A stretch of 6,483 nucleotides of DNA, from the NCBI RefSeq assembly GCF_946885725.1, contig NZ_CAMPGZ010000220.1, positions 1 through 6,483 of the forward strand, read 5' to 3'. Shown piece by piece: positions 5,698 to 6,483 of the stretch. The notes beneath the pieces were generated by a model, which saw nothing but the letters and a program-made list of their open reading frames with translations, was not told the origin of the DNA and ran no database searches. This DNA is from an uncultured Nocardioides sp. (GTDB taxonomy: Bacteria; Actinomycetota; Actinomycetes; Propionibacteriales; Nocardioidaceae). The stretch's first letter is position 1, and each line of letters opens with the position of its first letter. Made by a program: the position numbers and the translations under genes.

Positions 5698-5722
5698 GTA
5701 CCACGCGCAGCCGGAACCAAAC
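5698..5722 (-). promoter_or_regulatory. Candidate stress-sigma (SigB/SigF-type) promoter for the 76-residue gene
   Basis: Read on the minus strand, GTTT (5722-5719) is followed after 15 nt by TGGTAC (5703-5698). Streptomyces SigB-type promoters are described as GNNT-N14-16-GGGTAC/T, so this has one mismatch in the -10 element. A start about 7 nt downstream would give a leader of roughly 30 nt that includes the GGGAG site. It is a short degenerate motif and could arise by chance. Confidence 0.35.
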
Positions 5723-5733
5723 GTACGCCGAGT

Positions 5734-5746
5734 ACGACGGCGTCGT
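5734..5746. promoter_or_regulatory. Inverted repeat ACGAC-GGC-GTCGT, possible operator
   Basis: A perfect 5-bp inverted repeat with a 3-nt centre falls about where the -35 element of the AraC-type gene would be (its -10-like hexamer is at 5760-5765). A second, overlapping inverted repeat, CGTAC-GCCGA-GTACG, occupies 5722-5736 and overlaps the candidate -35 of the divergent minus-strand gene. Both are short in a GC-rich background. An operator role is inference from position. Confidence 0.25.
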
Positions 5747-5759
5747 CGCGGACCGCCGA

Positions 5760-5765
5760 TAGGCT
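5760..5765 (+). promoter_or_regulatory. -10-like hexamer of a leaderless promoter for the AraC-type gene
   Basis: TAGGCT fits the TANNNT -10 consensus and ends 6 nt before the ATG at 5772. Transcription would then start at or next to the ATG, as in leaderless actinobacterial mRNAs. The purine run GGCGGA directly touches the ATG and is too close to serve as a ribosome binding site. No clear -35 is seen. Confidence 0.5.
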
Positions 5766-5771
5766 GGCGGA

Positions 5772-6185
5772 ATGTCGCCGGAGGAGATCGCGGACCTCGC
5801 GCACCTGCGCCGGGCGCGCGACCTGATGGACCGCGACTATGCGCAGCCGCTCGACGTCCCGGCGATGGCCCGGGTCGCGCTGATGTCGCCGGCCCACTTC
5901 TCCCGCAAGTTCGCGGCCGCCTACGGCGAGACGCCGTACTCCTACCTGATGACCCGGCGCATCGAGCGGGCCAAGACGCTGCTGCGGCAGGGCATGTCGG
6001 TGACCGACACCTGCTTCGCCGTCGGTTGTACGTCGCTCGGCTCGTTCAGCTCGCGGTTCACGGAGATCGTGGGGGAGACGCCGTCGCAGTACCGCGCGCG
6101 CAACCACGAGGGCATCGACGACCTGCCGTCGTGCGTGGTCAAGGTGGTCACCCGGCCGCGGCGGAAGCGCACCGCCGACGCCTGA
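5772..6185 (+). CDS. Stand-alone AraC-family DNA-binding transcriptional regulator
   Basis: 137 residues. The start is firm because an in-frame TAG lies at 5760-5762, just 12 nt upstream. The protein is almost only an AraC-type double helix-turn-helix domain. The first HTH is at about 27-48 (LDVPAMARVALMSPAHFSRK) and a connecting helix is at 59-73 (LMTRRIERAKTLLRQG). The second HTH is at about 75-99 (SVTDTCFAVGCTSLGSFSSR), closed by FTEIVGETPSQYRAR, which fits the AraC family signature. The C-terminal 25 residues are basic (RPRRKR). There is no N-terminal sensor or dimerisation domain, so it may bind as a monomer or rely on another protein for signal input. It lies 57 nt before a VOC-fold gene in the same direction. 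Such regulator/VOC pairs are common in actinobacteria, and control of that neighbour is the likeliest role. Control of the gas vesicle operon cannot be excluded but nothing supports it. Confidence 0.9.
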   Translation: MSPEEIADLAHLRRARDLMDRDYAQPLDVPAMARVALMSPAHFSRKFAAAYGETPYSYLMTRRIERAKTLLRQGMSVTDTCFAVGCTSLGSFSSRFTEIVGETPSQYRARNHEGIDDLPSCVVKVVTRPRRKRTADA

Positions 6186-6198
6186 GCAGCCTGAGCAG
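6181..6198 (+). repeat. Perfect 9-bp tandem repeat over the stop of the AraC-type gene
   Basis: CCTGAGCAG occurs twice in direct succession (6181-6189 and 6190-6198). The first copy contains the TGA stop at 6183-6185. The repeat lies about 32 nt before the -10-like hexamer of the next gene. It may be simple slippage or a direct-repeat binding site of the kind AraC-type regulators use; spacing of 9 bp is close to one helical turn. Confidence 0.5.
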
Positions 6199-6229
6199 TT
6201 TTCGAGAAGCGCGCGGCCGCGGCCCGTCC

Positions 6230-6235
6230 TAGGGT
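6230..6235 (+). promoter_or_regulatory. -10-like hexamer of a leaderless promoter for the VOC-fold gene
   Basis: TAGGGT (TANNNT) ends 7 nt before the ATG at 6243, so transcription would begin at the start codon. No purine-rich ribosome binding site exists in the 7 nt between. The arrangement matches that of the preceding AraC-type gene. Confidence 0.5.
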
Positions 6236-6242
6236 CATCGCC

Positions 6243-6483
6243 ATGACCTCCATCGCCGTCTCCACGATGTTCATCCCCGTCTACGACCCCGAGGAGTCGC
6301 TCGCGTTCTACCGCGACGCGCTCGGCCTCGAGGTCCGCAACGACGTCTCCGCCGACGGCTACCGCTGGGTCACCGTCGGTGCCCCCGGCCAGGACGTCGA
6401 CGTCGTCCTGTTCCAGCCGCACGGCGGCCGCTCCAAGACCGAGGGCGACCAGATGGTCGAGCTGATGACCAAGGGCTCGCTGC
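6243..6483 (+). CDS. VOC-superfamily (glyoxalase/bleomycin-resistance/dioxygenase fold) protein, 3'-truncated
   Basis: The first 80 residues are in the window and the gene runs off the right edge. They show the first half of a VOC fold: strand SIAVSTMFIPVYDP (3-16), helix ESLAFYRDALGLEVRNDV (18-35), strand YRWVTVGAPG (40-49) and strand VDVVLFQPHGG (53-63), then the start of a helical/loop segment. The DPEESLAFYRDALGLEV pattern is typical of the superfamily. Substrate and metal ligands cannot be judged: VOC enzymes usually bind metal through His/Glu on several strands, and the C-terminal half is missing. The neighbouring AraC-type gene may regulate it. The start is chosen from the leaderless promoter pattern and from the VOC alignment. 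Confidence 0.85.
   Translation, partial: MTSIAVSTMFIPVYDPEESLAFYRDALGLEVRNDVSADGYRWVTVGAPGQDVDVVLFQPHGGRSKTEGDQMVELMTKGSL

Noticed and set aside
5661..6422. Upstream extension of the minus-strand gene to give a 330-residue protein
   Set aside because: The extension runs antisense through the whole AraC-type gene and the VOC gene and resembles no protein family, while GGGAG before the ATG at 5660 marks a clear start.

Overview
The window is a high-GC stretch (strong G/C third-position bias, GTG starts, leaderless-type promoters) typical of an actinobacterium. A Nocardioides-like or related soil/sediment actinomycete is a reasonable guess from gene content, but taxonomy cannot be proven from the sequence alone. 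Most of the window (about 1-5414, + strand) is a compact gas vesicle (gvp) gene cluster. Gas vesicles are protein-shelled, gas-filled nanocompartments.

Layout of the cluster: a gene cut off at the left edge whose visible part is an acidic stretch followed by a long Lys/Ala/Pro tail (1-449); an SRPBCC-fold protein with a roughly 150-residue Glu/Asp tail (446-1771); gvpA, the main shell protein, with a basic C-terminal extension (1818-2228); gvpF (2225-3001); gvpG (2992-3240); gvpO with a histone H1-like N-terminal tail (3242-3673); gvpJ (3670-4050); gvpL (4043-4813); gvpS (4810-5058); gvpK (5055-5414). Nearly all junctions are stop/start overlaps of 4-10 nt or a 1-nt gap, so this is one translationally coupled operon. 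The only real gap (46 nt) sits just before gvpA. There are three GvpA-family proteins (A, J, S), two GvpF/L-family proteins, and G, K and O accessory proteins. No gvpN is seen.

Right of the cluster, a 76-residue protein of unknown function with an internal sequence repeat is encoded convergently on the minus strand (5430-5660). It is separated from gvpK by 15 nt and has a good ribosome binding site and a plausible stress-sigma promoter. A 111-nt divergent intergenic region follows. Then come a stand-alone AraC-type DNA-binding protein (5772-6185) and the start of a VOC/glyoxalase-fold protein (6243 to window end). Both of these have a TAGGST hexamer 6-7 nt before the ATG, the pattern of leaderless actinobacterial mRNAs.

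The most unusual feature is the set of extreme charged, low-complexity tails in the operon. One protein is polyanionic (SRPBCC) and three have lysine/arginine-rich tails (the truncated first gene, GvpO and GvpA). This suggests, without proof, electrostatic assembly, condensation or clustering of gas vesicles or their assembly factors. No tRNA, rRNA, CRISPR, insertion sequence or convincing terminator was seen, and no stretch over 300 nt lacks a gene.
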